Source: Indolivaga alginatilytica
GTDB lineage: Bacteria; Bacteroidota; Bacteroidia; Bacteroidales; Dysgonomonadaceae
Assembly (NCBI RefSeq): GCF_003201355.1
Contig: NZ_QICL01000004.1
Location: forward strand, 166,089-230,088
Reading direction: 5' to 3'
DNA: 64,000 nucleotides
Below the pieces are notes generated by a model that was not told the DNA's origin, ran no database searches, and saw nothing but the letters and a program-made list of their open reading frames with translations. Positions within the stretch are counted from its first letter, which is position 1; each line of letters opens with the position of its first letter. Positions 53,144 through 61,456 of this stretch are shown here, one piece after another. Both the position numbers and the translations under genes were made by a program.

Positions 53144-53183
53144 TGTCTTTATACTATATTTGTATGATATAAAACCTGTCAGC

Positions 53184-53993
53184 ATGGAAACTTCAAAAAC
53201 GATAAATTATTCAGGCACATTCCTGTCCTGTTTCTTTGATAACAATACAAGCTGTGTACATGCCACAAAAGACCATACACTCGTATACCTGTATTCAGGG
53301 AAACTGATTATCGAAGAAAGAAATAAAGAGACCATCGTTCATCCGGGCGAATGCGTCTTTATACGCCGTAACCATAGGGTTAAAATGACGAAATTGTACT
53401 CTGATACCGACCAGTACAAAGGAATATCCATGACCTTTAAACGCAATTTCCTCCGTGACTTTTATAGCGAAATAGATAAAAACCATATTCCTAAAAAGGT
53501 CAAATCTCTGAAAGAAAGCATATTCAGAATACCGCTTAGACCAGATATAACCAGTCTTTTCCAATCTCTGATACCGTATTTCGATTCTGCCGTGCAGCCA
53601 ACGGATCACATTATTAATTTGAAAGAACAGGAAGGAGTCTACTGCTTATTGAACACAGACAACAATTTCTTTCCTGTCTTATTTGATTTTTCCGAGCCTT
53701 GGAAGATTGATATTCTTGATTTTCTGAACGAGAACTATATGGATGATCTGACAATGGAAGAGATAGCTGCTTACACTGGGAGAAGCCTTGCTACATTTAA
53801 GCGTGACTTTGCGAGGGTCAGCGATATTACACCTCAGAAATGGCTTATTACTAAGAGGCTGGAAGTAGCCTACGACAAGCTAAAAAATCAAAATAAGAAA
53901 GCTAGTGAGGTATATGTCGATGTAGGTTTTAAGAACCTGTCTCATTTCTATGCCGCATTCAAAAAGCAATACGGTTTTTCTCCCCGAAGATAA
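53184..53993 (+). CDS. AraC-family transcriptional regulator
   Basis: 269 residues from ATG 53184 (METSKTINYSG); upstream frame has no ATG. Cupin-like N-terminal domain (~5-110: LVYLYSGKLIIEERNKETIV, HPGECVFIRRNHRV). C-terminal double HTH (~170-269): LTMEEIAAYTGRSLATFKRD, TPQKWLITKRLEVAYDKL, SEVYVDVGFKNLSHFYAAFK and YGFSPRR. The repeats upstream match those before the next operon, so it likely binds both, i.e. self-regulates and controls the hydrolase operon. Ligand unknown. Confidence 0.92.
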   Translation: METSKTINYSGTFLSCFFDNNTSCVHATKDHTLVYLYSGKLIIEERNKETIVHPGECVFIRRNHRVKMTKLYSDTDQYKGISMTFKRNFLRDFYSEIDKNHIPKKVKSLKESIFRIPLRPDITSLFQSLIPYFDSAVQPTDHIINLKEQEGVYCLLNTDNNFFPVLFDFSEPWKIDILDFLNENYMDDLTMEEIAAYTGRSLATFKRDFARVSDITPQKWLITKRLEVAYDKLKNQNKKASEVYVDVGFKNLSHFYAAFKKQYGFSPRR

Positions 53994-54016
53994 ATACTTG
54001 TCTGCAAAAGATTTCG

Positions 54017-54050
54017 AGCCGTAGAGCATTTCTGCTTTGCGGCTTTTTGC
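54017..54050 (+). terminator. Terminator of AraC gene
   Basis: AGCCGTAGAGCA (54017-54028) pairs with TGCTTTGCGGCT (54033-54044) with two G-U pairs, TTTC loop, then TTTTTGCTTTT. Confidence 0.85.
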
Positions 54051-54063
54051 TTTTACTTTAAAA

Positions 54064-54130
54064 TGAGCTTACAAGCGAAAAACATTGAGCCTGTGAGCAA
54101 AAATTATTCCCCTATCCCATCTTAATTTTG
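54064..54130 (+). promoter_or_regulatory. AraC-type operator and promoter of hydrolase operon
   Basis: TGAGCTTACAAGC (from 54064) and TGAGCCTGTGAGC (from 54086), 22 bp apart; -7 box TAATTTTG at 54123-54130, 37 bp after the start of the second unit. AAAAATTATTCC follows the second unit in both this and the araC promoter. Confidence 0.8.
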
Positions 54131-54156
54131 TAGCATACAATTAAAATCTCGAAAAA

Positions 54157-55188
54157 ATGAAAAGGTTATTTTTATTCACATTAATAGTATTTGTTATGAG
54201 CAACTCAGCATCGGCACAAAGTGCGACAGTCGCACAGCAGGCAGACCATTACACTTTTCAATTAAGTGATAAGGTTACACGGCAAAAAGTAATGTTCAAA
54301 AACCGTTATGGAATTACGCTTATGGGCGATTTGTATATCCCCAAAAATACCAAAGGGAAATTACCGGCTCTTGCCATAAGTGGTCCGTTTGGTGCGGTAA
54401 AAGAGCAGTCCTCGGGGCTTTATGCTCAAAATATAGCAGAGCGTGGTTTTATTACGCTTGCTTTAGATCCGTCTTATACGGGAGAAAGCGGAGGCGAACC
54501 CCGCCATGTAGCATCGCCCGACATAAACACCGAAGATTTCAGTGCCGCAGTTGATTATTTAGGAATACAAGCGAGTGTTGACCGAAACAAAATAGGCATC
54601 ATTGGTATTTGCGGGTTCGGAGGTTTTGCGTTAAATGCTGCCGCTGTTGACAAACGAATTAAAGCAGTAGCAACTACAAGCATGTACGATATGTCAAGAG
54701 TGAATGCCAACGGTTATTTCGATGCCACAACATTGGAGCAACGCACCCAAACATTAGAGCAATTAAGCCTACAGCGTTGGATGGATGCAGAAAACGGAAC
54801 TCCGGCTTTAGCCCCCAAAGGGCTGCCTGACAAAATTGAAGGCAATGAACCTCAATTTGTAAAAGAATACTTTGATTATTATAAAACGGAGCGGGGTTTT
54901 CATCTGCGTTCAATAAATTCAAATGGTTCGTGGACAGTTACCAATGTGTTATCGTTTATGAATATGCCGATTTTAACTTATATCAAAGAAATCTCGCCAA
55001 GACCCGTTTTGCTGATTGCAGGGGAGAATGCACATTCCCGCTATTTCAGTGAAGATGCTTATAAAGCAGCTTGCGAGCCCAAAGAGTTAATGATTATCCC
55101 TCAGGCTGTTCACGTGGATTTATACGACCGTTTGGATGTTATCCCATTCGACAAACTGACAGAGTTTTTTACTAAAAATCTGAAATAA
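54157..55188 (+). CDS. Exported alpha/beta hydrolase, Cys-type nucleophile elbow
   Basis: 343 residues. Signal peptide MKRLFLFTLIVFVMSNSASAQ. The nucleophile elbow is IGIICGFGGFAL-like (GICGFGG, ~149-155): Cys replaces Ser, as in dienelactone hydrolase-like enzymes. Acid and base residues would be Asp in the PRPVLLIAGENAHSRYFS region and His in PQAVHVDLYD (~321). First gene of a three-gene operon under the AraC-type operator; overlaps the acetyltransferase start by 1 bp. Substrate unknown. Confidence 0.85.
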   Translation: MKRLFLFTLIVFVMSNSASAQSATVAQQADHYTFQLSDKVTRQKVMFKNRYGITLMGDLYIPKNTKGKLPALAISGPFGAVKEQSSGLYAQNIAERGFITLALDPSYTGESGGEPRHVASPDINTEDFSAAVDYLGIQASVDRNKIGIIGICGFGGFALNAAAVDKRIKAVATTSMYDMSRVNANGYFDATTLEQRTQTLEQLSLQRWMDAENGTPALAPKGLPDKIEGNEPQFVKEYFDYYKTERGFHLRSINSNGSWTVTNVLSFMNMPILTYIKEISPRPVLLIAGENAHSRYFSEDAYKAACEPKELMIIPQAVHVDLYDRLDVIPFDKLTEFFTKNLK

Positions 55189-55763
55189 TGAAAGATATAT
55201 TCGAGCGCGACCTGTCTGGCGAGTTGATTCCACTTACCGATCCGGACTATTATAAAATCGGCGCAATAATTAACGAGGCACAGAAAATCATTGCCGAACT
55301 AAACAACTCGTATCATGACACAGGGGAAGTGCAAGCATTATTTTCACGCCTTACAGGCGTGGAGGTGGATGAAACATTTGAACTCCTGCCTCCTTTTTAC
55401 ACCGACTTCGGACGGAATATCCGAATAGGTAAAAATGTATTTATCAACCACTGTTGCGAATTTATGGACAGAGGTGGCATAACCATAGGAAATGACGTTC
55501 TGATTGCACCTAAAGTTAATCTGATCACGATCGGGCATCCGTTGAACCCTGCCGACAGACGTGCAACATATACAGCTCCCATAATTATCGGAAACGGCGT
55601 GTGGATCGGTGTAGGAGCAACGGTAATGTCTGGTGTAACCATTGGTGAAAACTCTGTTGTGGCTGCCGGAGCGGTCGTAACCAAAGACGTACCTCCCAAT
55701 ACGATAGTGGCAGGCGTTCCAGCAAAAGTGGTGAAAACATTAAATTTCGATAGCACAGATTAG
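55188..55763 (+). CDS. Sugar O-acetyltransferase (hexapeptide family, Maa/LacA-like)
   Basis: 191 residues, normal length. N-terminal helical segment with ERDLSGELIPLTDPDYYKI, then the left-handed beta helix: NIRIGKNVFINHCCEFMDRG, ITIGNDVLIAPKVNLITIGH (catalytic His in T-I-G-H-P), IIIGNGVWIGVGATVMSGVT, SVVAAGAVVTKDVPPNTIVA. It transfers acetyl from acetyl-CoA to a sugar or similar hydroxyl. Translationally coupled to the hydrolase. Confidence 0.92.
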   Translation: MKDIFERDLSGELIPLTDPDYYKIGAIINEAQKIIAELNNSYHDTGEVQALFSRLTGVEVDETFELLPPFYTDFGRNIRIGKNVFINHCCEFMDRGGITIGNDVLIAPKVNLITIGHPLNPADRRATYTAPIIIGNGVWIGVGATVMSGVTIGENSVVAAGAVVTKDVPPNTIVAGVPAKVVKTLNFDSTD

Positions 55764-55765
55764 AT

Positions 55766-56257
55766 ATGAGAATAATAGTACTTCATCTCATTTTCATATT
55801 CGGGATAATATTTAACCTGAGTGCTTGCACTACCGATAATGAAGCTCCCCCGCCAGCAGAAAAGCCGACGGAGCAACCCCCAAATCCGGAAGACAATCAA
55901 AATCATTCTGAAAATATGAATATCAAAATTATTATTGGAGACAAGATACTTACAGCGATCTTGAATGACACGCCGACATCGCAGGACTTTATAGATAAAC
56001 TTCCTCTAACTCTGCAAATGAGCCGGCACGATGATCGGGAGTATTACGCAGATATGTCTCTATCGAAAAACGTAGCGACTCAGAACGGCTATGTAGTAGG
56101 TGATATTTGCTATTGGACACCGGGAGATTGTATCGTATTTTATTATGCAAAAGGTTATACCGGAAGTCTTATCAAAATGGGCAGAATAACATCCGATTTG
56201 AGGATCTTTATCAGCTTGGATAATAATATCTCTGTGAGAATCGAAAAAGAGAATTAG
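55766..56257 (+). CDS. Cyclophilin-like domain lipoprotein
   Basis: 163 residues. Lipoprotein signal FNLSAC (Cys21), Pro/Glu-rich linker (~27-45), then the cyclophilin-like fold: IKIIIGDKILTAILNDTP, DFIDKLPLTLQM, GYVVGDICYWTPGDCIVFYY, LIKMGRIT. Family members are typically encoded beside AraC regulators, hydrolases and acetyltransferases in Bacteroidales, as here. Function unknown. Confidence 0.88.
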   Translation: MRIIVLHLIFIFGIIFNLSACTTDNEAPPPAEKPTEQPPNPEDNQNHSENMNIKIIIGDKILTAILNDTPTSQDFIDKLPLTLQMSRHDDREYYADMSLSKNVATQNGYVVGDICYWTPGDCIVFYYAKGYTGSLIKMGRITSDLRIFISLDNNISVRIEKEN

Positions 56258-56694
56258 AACCACTAAAGTTCACAGTCAAAGATAATGAAACAGAGGACAT
56301 TTTGCCAATTGATAAATACAAAGAGTACACAAGAAGATTACAGAAAAACAAACAAATTTAAATAGTTAAATTTAGGTTCAAGTACCTTTTTTACAAAAGT
56401 ACCGCTTATCTTTACAATCAAAGTTCATTGATACAATACATTACGACGAAAATTGGCGAAAAATACGCGTGGGTTTATTCGTGGGACTGAATTTTTAGAC
56501 ATCTGCAATATATTGGTATTCAAAGGATTGAACTTTAGGTTCATCTTCCGTCCATACCGCCTCTCAAAAAAGTAATCTATTGATTATCAATAGATTGCTT
56601 TTTTCATTTATACAGTTGTGTTGCAAATTGGAAAAATATAGCCTTTCTCATAATAAAAACAACTATTGAGAAATAGTAGAAAATACAGAAAAAT
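56258..56694. other. Right end of the island with second tRNA-Asp 3' copy
   Basis: No gene. CCGTCCATACCGCC at 56548-56561 is identical to the tRNA-Asp end at 23109-23122; the five bases GGTTC before it also align, with a diverged loop. GTGGGACT at 56481-56488 and a related CGTGGG at 56468-56473 are possible integrase arm sites. Confidence 0.7.
56566..56604. terminator. Hairpin terminator behind the second att copy
   Basis: AATCTATTG (56574-56582) with CAATAGATT (56588-56596) inside A6/T6 tails. Works in both directions. Contains TATTGATTATCAATAG, which occurs with one change at 23285-23300 near the other att. Confidence 0.75.
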
Positions 56695-57708
56695 TTATTT
56701 AGTTCTTCGCTGCAAATATTTCTCCATGTAACGACGTACGAAATGTCTAATATCTTTACTAAACATATACATCTCTTCTGATTTTCCAGATATTTCTCTA
56801 TACATAGGATGTTCTAGCATCTTTAGGGTATCCTCGAAATTCTCCAAAGATTTTACTTTTTCGGTTTTGGTCTTTGATGATTTAAGAACTTTGTATGTAT
56901 CAAGTCCGATTTCATAAATCCAAGGCAAATCATCTTTTATCAAGCTAGTCATCATCAAAAAAGTTAAACTAAAATTCTCTAATTTCATCTCCATATGCAT
57001 AATCTCTTCTAGCATCATAGGATGAAACTTTCTGCGCCTTCTAATGTCTGGGTCGTATAACCTACTTTCAATTCGAGAAGGTAAAGCATCTACCTTGGAT
57101 TTCAACTCTTCAATAATTTTAGATGATTGCATCCCTTTATCTATGTTTGAAACTGAAACTCTCAAATCAGAAATAGCTTCAACAATATCTGCTAAAGAAC
57201 GTTCTTCTGCATCACCACTCTCTTTTAATACTTTTAGATCTAAAGATACCGAAATAGGGTTATGTACTTCATTATTGCCTGTTTCAATAGATTTTACTTG
57301 CGAAAATATTTCTTCTTTTGCAGTTGCGACACTGTCTAGATTATGTAGATCAAACTGAATTATTCTTGTCGCAGCAACGTCAAAAGGAATAACATCGCCT
57401 TTTCTTATCATTTGTACAAGAGGCTTCCTAACGGCATGCCTAACAGCTAACTCATAAAATACATTTGGATTCCGTTCTGTTAAGTCGGCAACTACAAGTT
57501 CCGCACTCACAATATATTCAATAATCTGTGTAGTAATAATTCCCGGTTCAGATATTTTATCAGCTCTAATCACTTCATATCCTAATTGTTTCACAGGTTC
57601 AGTAATTATGTGTTTCAGTATCTGATCCGAGCGTTCTCTTGTTTCAGAACCTTCTTCTCCTATTGGAGATATGACAAAACAAATCTTTTTATCCTCCTTT
57701 TTAGCCAT
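56695..57708 (-). CDS. NDT/TIR-like fold protein, possible defence effector
   Basis: 337 residues. Residues 1-120: KKICFVISPIGEEGSETRER, EYIVSAELVVADLTERNPNV, FYELAVRHAVRKPLVQMI, the pattern of nucleoside 2-deoxyribosyltransferase-like domains often found as sensors or effectors in defence genes. The middle has a coiled coil (~165-215) and the C-terminus is helical with a very basic end (RHFVRRYMEKYLQRRTK). Next gene upstream, 20 bp away, is an Mrr nuclease, so the pair may form one system. Enzyme activity not shown. Confidence 0.7.
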   Translation of the reverse strand: MAKKEDKKICFVISPIGEEGSETRERSDQILKHIITEPVKQLGYEVIRADKISEPGIITTQIIEYIVSAELVVADLTERNPNVFYELAVRHAVRKPLVQMIRKGDVIPFDVAATRIIQFDLHNLDSVATAKEEIFSQVKSIETGNNEVHNPISVSLDLKVLKESGDAEERSLADIVEAISDLRVSVSNIDKGMQSSKIIEELKSKVDALPSRIESRLYDPDIRRRRKFHPMMLEEIMHMEMKLENFSLTFLMMTSLIKDDLPWIYEIGLDTYKVLKSSKTKTEKVKSLENFEDTLKMLEHPMYREISGKSEEMYMFSKDIRHFVRRYMEKYLQRRTK

Positions 57709-57728
57709 TGTATATCAATTTATTTATT

Positions 57729-58603
57729 TTATATCTTATCAAACCATTCGGGATTAATAATGACCTCTTCTATTAATTCTGTTTTAACACCAAGATTAAA
57801 TTCTTTAAGTTTTTCGCAAAGTAAATCTCCATCTATTAGGTCAATCGGAGGTGCACCATCTCTAGACGCTTCTTTTATTGCATCTCGTGTAAATTTACCT
57901 GTAGTTATAAATAAACCCTTATCTGCTCGACCTTGCATTGCTCCTCTGAAATCACGAATATAGCTTGATGCTACTGAATCTTTAAATCTTTTACATTGAA
58001 AGAAAACATGAAAACTTAAGAAACCATTAAGTCGCACAATACCTTTGCCATCAATACCTCCATCTCCAGATTTACCTGTGACCTCCACTTGTATGAATCC
58101 ACTTTCTCTTAAAATCCTTTGACTGAGCCTTTCGAAAGCTGATGGATCAATGCTTTGAAGGACTTTCAATAGCTTTTCTTTCCAGTCTAACTCATCAGGT
58201 TCATTTTCAACAACTGTATCAAGCATCTCAGTCTGTTTGCTTCGTTTAATGTCCGGTTCATTGTTCTCTGCCCTGACAGTTTTAACAATTCCATTCGAAT
58301 TAAAAGAATCAGGATTTATATCATTATCAATTAATGACCAAATACCTCTTGAAGAGTTTTCTATCAATCCATATTTTTTAAGATATGTTCGTGCCCACGC
58401 AAGGCGATAGTCAACTTTACTCTGTATACCGTCTTCTTTATGAGGAATACTTAGAATATCCTCACTTATACTAGCTATTTCGTATACTTTTTCATTGATT
58501 TCCTCTATAGTTCCAGAGCCGTCTAGCTGTTGTAAAGCTTTGAGTGTAGGGATAAGTAGCTTATCATAAGTTGGTACTTGATCGTGTTTTTTTTTCTTCC
58601 CAT
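57729..58603 (-). CDS. mrr: Mrr-type restriction endonuclease with frameshift at a 9-A tract
   Basis: Catalytic part intact: ILRESGFIQVEVTGKSGDGG, IDGKGIVRLNG, FFQCKRF, GLFITTGKFTRDAIKEA. The N-terminal Mrr_N domain is encoded in the same frame from 58586 (HDQVPTYDKLLIPTLKALQQ, YRLAWARTYLKKYGL) but its natural ATG (58603, MGRKK) is out of frame: nine As (58587-58595) would need to be ten or seven. A stop lies upstream in the catalytic frame. Without slippage, translation could only start internally (TTG 58367), losing the N-terminal domain. Mrr cuts methylated DNA. Confidence 0.75.
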
Positions 58604-58718
58604 ATTTTTAGCATAAGATTTAAATTTTCTGCAATTTAAGAATAATTTATAGGACTACCTTTTAGCAAATTTTTAATTTTGAGAATAAAGGATAAAAAAA
58701 TCTTCTTATTTTTACCTT

Positions 58719-59456
58719 ATGGCTAATAAAGTAAAAAACATTTTCAGATCAATTGGTAATTTTTTGATGGATAACCTCCATCAATCACTTCATCTTGAAT
58801 ACAGGCTTTTAAAACGGGGATATCTATTATATAGACATGAGGTCTTGAAGAAGGGTAAGACATTCGAAATATATGCAAAGGATTATTTGGCTGAAATATA
58901 TAACTTCAGCTATAAAAACCCAAGAGAACTAGCCGAGAAGACACGCATTCACTCCAAAGTAGTGGATATATTTACTCTTCGCCCCGACCTTATACAACAA
59001 TATTTTGATAAAGACTTTGACTTCAGATTCTACAAACAGTTGATAAAGGAATATGATACTTCAGAATTTATTCCTAGCCAAGTTGACATAACAGATACTA
59101 CTCATATGGAATTAGCTGAACCAAATCCAATCGTTGAACAATTTCCAATATTAGACAAAGAAGAGCAACTTGCTAAAGTGCGAGTAGAAATACTAAAATA
59201 TGAATCAGGAGAAAAACAACCTAAACATATTGGACAGCGGATGTTCGGTTATTTACTTAAAGCTAATTATTTTAGTGCATATAACGATGAACAACGAAAT
59301 GAAGCTTGGCAAAAGTTCACAGGTTTAGAGACTAAACCAGAAATGAGTTATCTACGTGATCCCTCTTATAATAAAAATTCAATAGCAAAAGAAAAATTTT
59401 CAGCACAACTTAAGCGGATTGATGAGTTTTTCTATTTAGTGGGGCTAAAAATGTAG
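58719..59456 (+). CDS. Hypothetical protein
   Basis: 245 residues, no family recognised. Basic N-terminus (MANKVKNIFRSIGNFLMD), helical body (LHQSLHLEYRLLKRGYLLYR, FRFYKQLIKEYDTSEF), C-terminal LKRIDEFFYLVGLKM. Divergent from the Mrr/NDT pair and followed by an exported protease gene 27 bp later, so it may share a transcript with it. Confidence 0.6.
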   Translation: MANKVKNIFRSIGNFLMDNLHQSLHLEYRLLKRGYLLYRHEVLKKGKTFEIYAKDYLAEIYNFSYKNPRELAEKTRIHSKVVDIFTLRPDLIQQYFDKDFDFRFYKQLIKEYDTSEFIPSQVDITDTTHMELAEPNPIVEQFPILDKEEQLAKVRVEILKYESGEKQPKHIGQRMFGYLLKANYFSAYNDEQRNEAWQKFTGLETKPEMSYLRDPSYNKNSIAKEKFSAQLKRIDEFFYLVGLKM

Positions 59457-59483
59457 TTTGTCAAAAATACCTAATCTTAATAT

Positions 59484-60947
59484 ATGAAACCAATAAGTAA
59501 ATATTTTCACATCGCATTTTTGGTTTGCCTTGTAAGCAATCCGATACAAAGTCAAATGCTTTCTCAGAAGCAAATGCAGGACGATCTGTCCTTTTTGCAA
59601 GGACACATTCACCAATATTTCTTTCCGTTAGCATTATTGGAACAACGGACAGGCGTAAATGTGGATAATGAATTCAAAAAATTAAACGATGAAATAACAC
59701 CTGCAACCTCTATCGAAGACTTTGTCCAAATCATCCGACAAGGATTAAATCTACTGAATGATGCACACTCCCAAATCATACCCGGTTCTTCTCTGGCAAG
59801 CTATGTTTCGCCCGATTATTATTTATCATCGATAGGAAACGTCTCACTGGCAGATACGACCAATGCCGATTATTATTACCGTTTACTTAACAAAAGTATG
59901 AATGGGAAGGTGCAAATCAATATCATGACTAAATTCATGAATGGAGAATATTACAATATACGTCCTTTTCGATACAATAGTATCCGTGTTAATGGAGGAG
60001 AAAAAATAAGCAGCATTGACGGTCTACCGATGAACCAGTTTGTTGGAGACAATTCCGCTAAAATGTACTATTTATTCTGGGACCCAATCAGTCAAAAATA
60101 CTATTCGCGTTCTTTCACAATGGTTTTACCACTTTTGAATATAGAGAAATTCACCCTAAATATTGGGGATAAAGAGATAGCATTATCATTGGACACAACA
60201 GTAGAGACTTTGCAAGAAAGACACTCTCAATCCAATTATAGAAACGTGATGCTTATCGACAATAACATTCTTTATCTGCGAATGCCGGCAATATCTGACA
60301 GAGAATGGTACATCAGCGAATTGCTTCGCATATATACACCCGATGTAGAAAAAATAATATTTGACATAAGAGGAAATTCGGGAGGTTATGACGGTGTATG
60401 GATAGATCTGCTTCGCAAAATAATCGATAGACCCTTGGAATATAAGTATCATGTTGGGATGAATCATAACCCAGCTATTGAAAATTCAATTCTATCTTCG
60501 TTCAGTGAATTAAAAATGATACGAAAAGGAGATAAAACAGAAATGTACAGGCAAACGGTGCAATTACCTGACAGCAATAGCGTCCACTTTAAAGGTAAAA
60601 TGTATGTATTGCAAGATGAATTCACTTACTCAGCTGCTGCGGCATTAGCATCTATAGCATGGCAAAACGAAAATATGGAGGTGGTAGGTGCTCCCTCAGC
60701 TATGATAAGCGGCTATACCCTACCAGCCATCGCATTTAAACTTCCGAATTCGGAAATCGTTTTCTCTTTAGCATTCACCGCTGATCTGGCAGGAGGAGAA
60801 AAAAATCCGTATATGGATAAAGTAGAAGTTGAAATTCTGGAAAATAATATAGATGCCTACGTTGACAAAATATTGAACTACGATTGTTACAGTGAAGAAT
60901 ACCTGTTGAATAAGGATAAGCTGATAGAATATGTAAGAGAAAGATAA
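59484..60947 (+). CDS. Exported S41-family peptidase
   Basis: 487 residues. Signal peptide MKPISKYFHIAFLVCLVSNPIQSQ. The S41 (tail-specific protease) core: IIFDIRGNSGGYDG (~290-303) and LQDEFTYSAAAALASIA (~375-391) with catalytic Ser ~382; VEVVGAPS-like segment (MEVVGAPSAMISGY) after it. N-terminal helical part (QMQDDLSFLQGHIHQYFFPL, LNDAHSQIIPG) is usual for the Bacteroidales members. No PDZ domain seen. Followed by a strong terminator. Confidence 0.87.
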   Translation: MKPISKYFHIAFLVCLVSNPIQSQMLSQKQMQDDLSFLQGHIHQYFFPLALLEQRTGVNVDNEFKKLNDEITPATSIEDFVQIIRQGLNLLNDAHSQIIPGSSLASYVSPDYYLSSIGNVSLADTTNADYYYRLLNKSMNGKVQINIMTKFMNGEYYNIRPFRYNSIRVNGGEKISSIDGLPMNQFVGDNSAKMYYLFWDPISQKYYSRSFTMVLPLLNIEKFTLNIGDKEIALSLDTTVETLQERHSQSNYRNVMLIDNNILYLRMPAISDREWYISELLRIYTPDVEKIIFDIRGNSGGYDGVWIDLLRKIIDRPLEYKYHVGMNHNPAIENSILSSFSELKMIRKGDKTEMYRQTVQLPDSNSVHFKGKMYVLQDEFTYSAAAALASIAWQNENMEVVGAPSAMISGYTLPAIAFKLPNSEIVFSLAFTADLAGGEKNPYMDKVEVEILENNIDAYVDKILNYDCYSEEYLLNKDKLIEYVRER

Positions 60948-60984
60948 ACGATTATAGAATTTCGTCTTCATTATAACCATATTT

Positions 60985-61010
60985 AGCAGGCTATCCGCCT
61001 GCTTTTTTTA
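60985..61010 (+). terminator. Strong rho-independent terminator
   Basis: GCAGGC (60986-60991), loop TATCC, GCCTGC (60997-61002), then seven Ts. Confidence 0.92.
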
Positions 61011-61166
61011 TGCCTGTTTTCTAAAATTTTACTCTATTTTCTAATGACGAAAATAAGGGAAATAGCACAAAAATATCATATATTATCATTAAATATCGAA
61101 AACTTTAGGAGGTTGATTTTCAGTGTTATATTGCATAAAAATTCAGAAAACTAAATTCTTATTTTT

Positions 61167-61451
61167 ATGCGAAACAAAAACTATTCACGTTGGCAAAAGC
61201 CGGAAAAAGAAGAAACTATCAAGGATAATTCTTCTACCGAAAAAATGTCGCTTATAGATATAGCGATGAGTAACCTAATCAAAATGAAAGAGGCTACCAA
61301 ACTTCTCAAAGCCTCTGCTCCCACTGTCCGTAAATACGCTCGGCTCGGTTATTATAAAGAATACCGATTCGGAGAAAAACTTGTCTTCTATGATAAAGAG
61401 GAAATATTAAACTTTATCCTAAAGAGATTCAAAACCGCAGAAGATAGTTAA
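61167..61451 (+). CDS. Excisionase-like HTH protein of mobilizable element
   Basis: 94 residues. IKMKEATKLLKASAPTVRKYARLGYYKEYRFGEKLVFY (~38-75) is the MerR/excisionase winged helix; the N-terminus is charged and disordered. Genes like this precede VapE and primase genes in Bacteroidales mobilizable and conjugative elements. 5 bp before the VapE-like gene. Confidence 0.8.
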   Translation: MRNKNYSRWQKPEKEETIKDNSSTEKMSLIDIAMSNLIKMKEATKLLKASAPTVRKYARLGYYKEYRFGEKLVFYDKEEILNFILKRFKTAEDS

Positions 61452-61456
61452 CTCCC

